NCBI RefSeq assembly: GCF_902150045.1
Contig: NZ_CABFVU010000001.1
Location: forward strand, 2,480,001-2,544,000
DNA: 64,000 bases
Source of the DNA: Chitinophaga polysaccharea
Lineage (GTDB): Bacteria; Bacteroidota; Bacteroidia; Chitinophagales; Chitinophagaceae
Direction of reading: 5' to 3'
Position numbers and translations under genes: made by a program. The notes under the pieces are model-generated. The model had not been told where the DNA came from. It ran no database searches and saw nothing but the letters and a program-made list of their open reading frames with translations. Positions 63,195 to 64,000 of this stretch are shown here, piece by piece. The first letter of the stretch is position 1, and each line of letters opens with the position of its first letter.

Positions 63195-64000
63195 ATGATC
63201 ATGAAACACATGTCAAAATATTTTGCAGGGCTGCTGCTGTTATCGGTGGCAACTTCCTGCTCGCTGAAGAAAGACCCGTACAGCGCTGTTCCGGATGATA
63301 ATATCCTGAAAGATGAATCTAAATGGCCGGCGGCTACTATAGGTAATTATGCCTTACTGAAAGAAGAGAATTTTACGCGTAACTATTTCCAGATGGGAGA
63401 ATTCCCAAGCGACGATGTAGCACTGAGCGGCGCTACCACCGATGCACTTTTCTATTCTTATACTTACGGTCACCTTACCAACCAGGCCAATGCGCTGCAG
63501 ATATGGCAGGCAGGATATAAAGCAATCAATGGTTGCAACAAACTGCTGGAAGTGATGCCGGAAGGGAAATCAGATGCAGTGAATAAGATGATCGGGGAAA
63601 ACCTGTTCATCCGCGCCTTTGTACATTTCAGCCTGGTAAGGTCTTTCGGCCGGCCCTATACACAAAGCCCCGAAACAAACCTGGGCGTACCGGTGGTTAC
63701 AAAATTTGATATAACTGCTATGCCTAAACGTAGCACCGTAAAAGATGTATATGCGCAGATAATAGCAGATCTGAAAAAAGGAAAAGACCTGATGGATAAC
63801 TCCAATACCAACAGCTATGCTACCAAATATGGAGCTATGGCTTTACTGGCAAGGGTATATCTTTATATGGGAAGAAATGATTCTGCCCGTATTTATGCCG
63901 ACTCCGTGATCACTTCAGGGCAATATACCCTGGTGAATACTTCCGATCTTCCCGGTTACTACACCAAAACCAACGAAAGCAACAAGGAAACAATTTTTGC
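63195..64000 (+). CDS. SusD/RagB-family nutrient-binding lipoprotein, 3' end cut by window edge
   Basis: Starts at ATG 63195 (a second ATG at 63201 is equally possible) 16 bases after the SusC stop. Lipobox ATSCS with Cys at about residue 22, then the typical SusD start (YSAVPDDNILKDESKWPAA) and the tetratricopeptide-like helices (QIWQAGYKAINGCNKLLEVMPE, ENLFIRAFVHFSLVRSFG). It is open to the window edge, about 268 codons. SusD forms a lid over the SusC channel at the cell surface. Confidence 0.9.
   Translation, partial: MIMKHMSKYFAGLLLLSVATSCSLKKDPYSAVPDDNILKDESKWPAATIGNYALLKEENFTRNYFQMGEFPSDDVALSGATTDALFYSYTYGHLTNQANALQIWQAGYKAINGCNKLLEVMPEGKSDAVNKMIGENLFIRAFVHFSLVRSFGRPYTQSPETNLGVPVVTKFDITAMPKRSTVKDVYAQIIADLKKGKDLMDNSNTNSYATKYGAMALLARVYLYMGRNDSARIYADSVITSGQYTLVNTSDLPGYYTKTNESNKETIF

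Noticed and set aside
1..64000. CRISPR arrays, tRNA, rRNA and tmRNA/SRP RNA genes
   Set aside because: No repeat-spacer pattern, CCA-ended cloverleaf or known RNA signature was found by eye; a tRNAscan and Infernal run would settle this.

Overview
The window looks like a chromosomal segment from a Bacteroidota member, most likely class Chitinophagia (Chitinophaga-like). The evidence is a SusC/SusD pair behind an ECF sigma/FecR pair, an S46 peptidase, DUF4836, META/DUF4377 and IPT lipoproteins, a short-LID adenylate kinase, and repeated promoter elements of the Bacteroidota type (TAnnTTTG). This rests on family recognition and motifs; no search was run.

Layout. 1-9.6 kb: the end of a GyrI-like gene, a YciI-like gene, a DUF4836 lipoprotein, a small ABC transporter (ATPase plus FtsX-like permease), and a minus-strand run encoding a geranylgeranyl-reductase-like flavoprotein, a DUF2891 protein and a DUF3857/transglutaminase membrane protein. 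9.7-15.2 kb: YbaB, a PepSY membrane protein, a three-gene set containing a 38-residue membrane protein, a lipoprotein, then obgE and adk. 15.5-24 kb: a GH3/beta-lactamase fusion, a small secreted protein, heme A synthase, a membrane patatin and an alpha/beta hydrolase. 24-31.3 kb: typA, recA, a PAP2-like protein, rpoN, rnhB and a coiled-coil lipoprotein. 31.5-36.7 kb: S46 dipeptidyl-peptidase, IPT lipoprotein, AraC-type regulator and META protein. 36.8-41.6 kb, all minus strand: cysS, an M28 glutaminyl-cyclase-like lipoprotein, an AlkA-type glycosylase, an AlkB-type dioxygenase and a SIR2-domain protein. 41.7-47.3 kb: two membrane-anchored EEP-fold proteins, then rlmD with two rhomboid genes, one of which lacks both catalytic residues. 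47.4-52 kb: a TlpA-like thioredoxin and four tandem outer-membrane beta-barrel paralogues. 52.3-56.5 kb: metF, then lptB, a GH3-auxin-type adenylating enzyme and fabG. 56.5-57.9 kb: a complete IS4-family insertion sequence. 58-64 kb: ECF sigma, FecR anti-sigma, SusC with STN domain, and SusD cut by the window edge.

Most of the window is housekeeping and envelope biology. The points most worth following are the SIR2-like gene translationally close to alkB behind an alkA-type gene, the active/dead rhomboid pair, the IS element inserted in the loop of the fabG terminator while carrying terminator hairpins at both of its own ends, a large hairpin downstream of the PAP2-like gene, and a possible small RNA between two terminators at about 52.1-52.2 kb. 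No rRNA, tRNA, CRISPR array or prophage was seen.
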